In this document: one piece after another, positions 46,267 to 46,353 of the stretch
Layout: every line of letters starts with the position of its first letter
How positions within the stretch are numbered: the stretch's first letter is position 1
From: Candidatus Geothermincola secundus
Lineage (GTDB): Bacteria; Actinomycetota; Geothermincolia; Geothermincolales; Geothermincolaceae
Assembly (NCBI GenBank): GCA_015711755.1
Contig: JACVIY010000006.1
Span: 1 to 46,353, forward strand
Length of the DNA: 46,353 nt
Reading direction: 5' to 3'
Translations under genes and position numbers: made by a program
The notes under the pieces: model-generated
The model's input: only the letters and a program-made list of their open reading frames with translations
Database searches by the model: none
What the model was told of the DNA's origin: nothing

Positions 46267-46353
46267 GCCGCCTTCCTCGCCGTATGGTGACCAGCCTCCA
46301 CCGGAAAGCACACGGGCTTTATGCTAAACAGAACGATTTCGCCTTGTCAACAC

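Overview
GC-rich bacterial chromosomal window. It is most likely from a deep-branching actinobacterial lineage (inferred from the mihF-gmk-rpoZ-coaBC block, mIHF-type protein and tmk-holB neighbourhood), with nearly all genes on the minus strand. The content is mostly housekeeping: hisC/hisG, a pyrimidine operon (pyrR-B-C-[carB-like]-K-D-F-E), mihF-gmk-rpoZ-coaBC, tig-clpP-clpX, a four-subunit pyruvate:ferredoxin oxidoreductase (porGDAB), ricT-holB-tmk, fumarase alpha/beta, mdh and topA, plus two tRNA-Leu genes. I saw no CRISPR array, transposase, integrase, prophage or canonical defence locus. The observations most worth checking are: (1) a 981-aa CarB homologue in the pyr operon that has lost many ATP-grasp catalytic residues, especially in the second half, with no carA at its usual place; (2) a euryarchaeal-type topoisomerase IA at the usual actinobacterial topA-tmk neighbourhood; (3) a four-copy 85-bp tandem repeat made from the 3' end of coaBC plus downstream DNA; (4) an MFS gene lodged between fumarase alpha and beta with 4-bp overlaps on both sides; (5) a GGDEF protein with a degenerate active site (SDGGF) but a retained RxxD I-site; (6) a PyrR binding loop and terminator in the pyr leader; (7) a predicted leaderless marR with a palindrome across its start codon; (8) a probable glucosylglycerate-type cluster at the left edge. 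All calls come from reading translations and motifs by eye; no searches were run.
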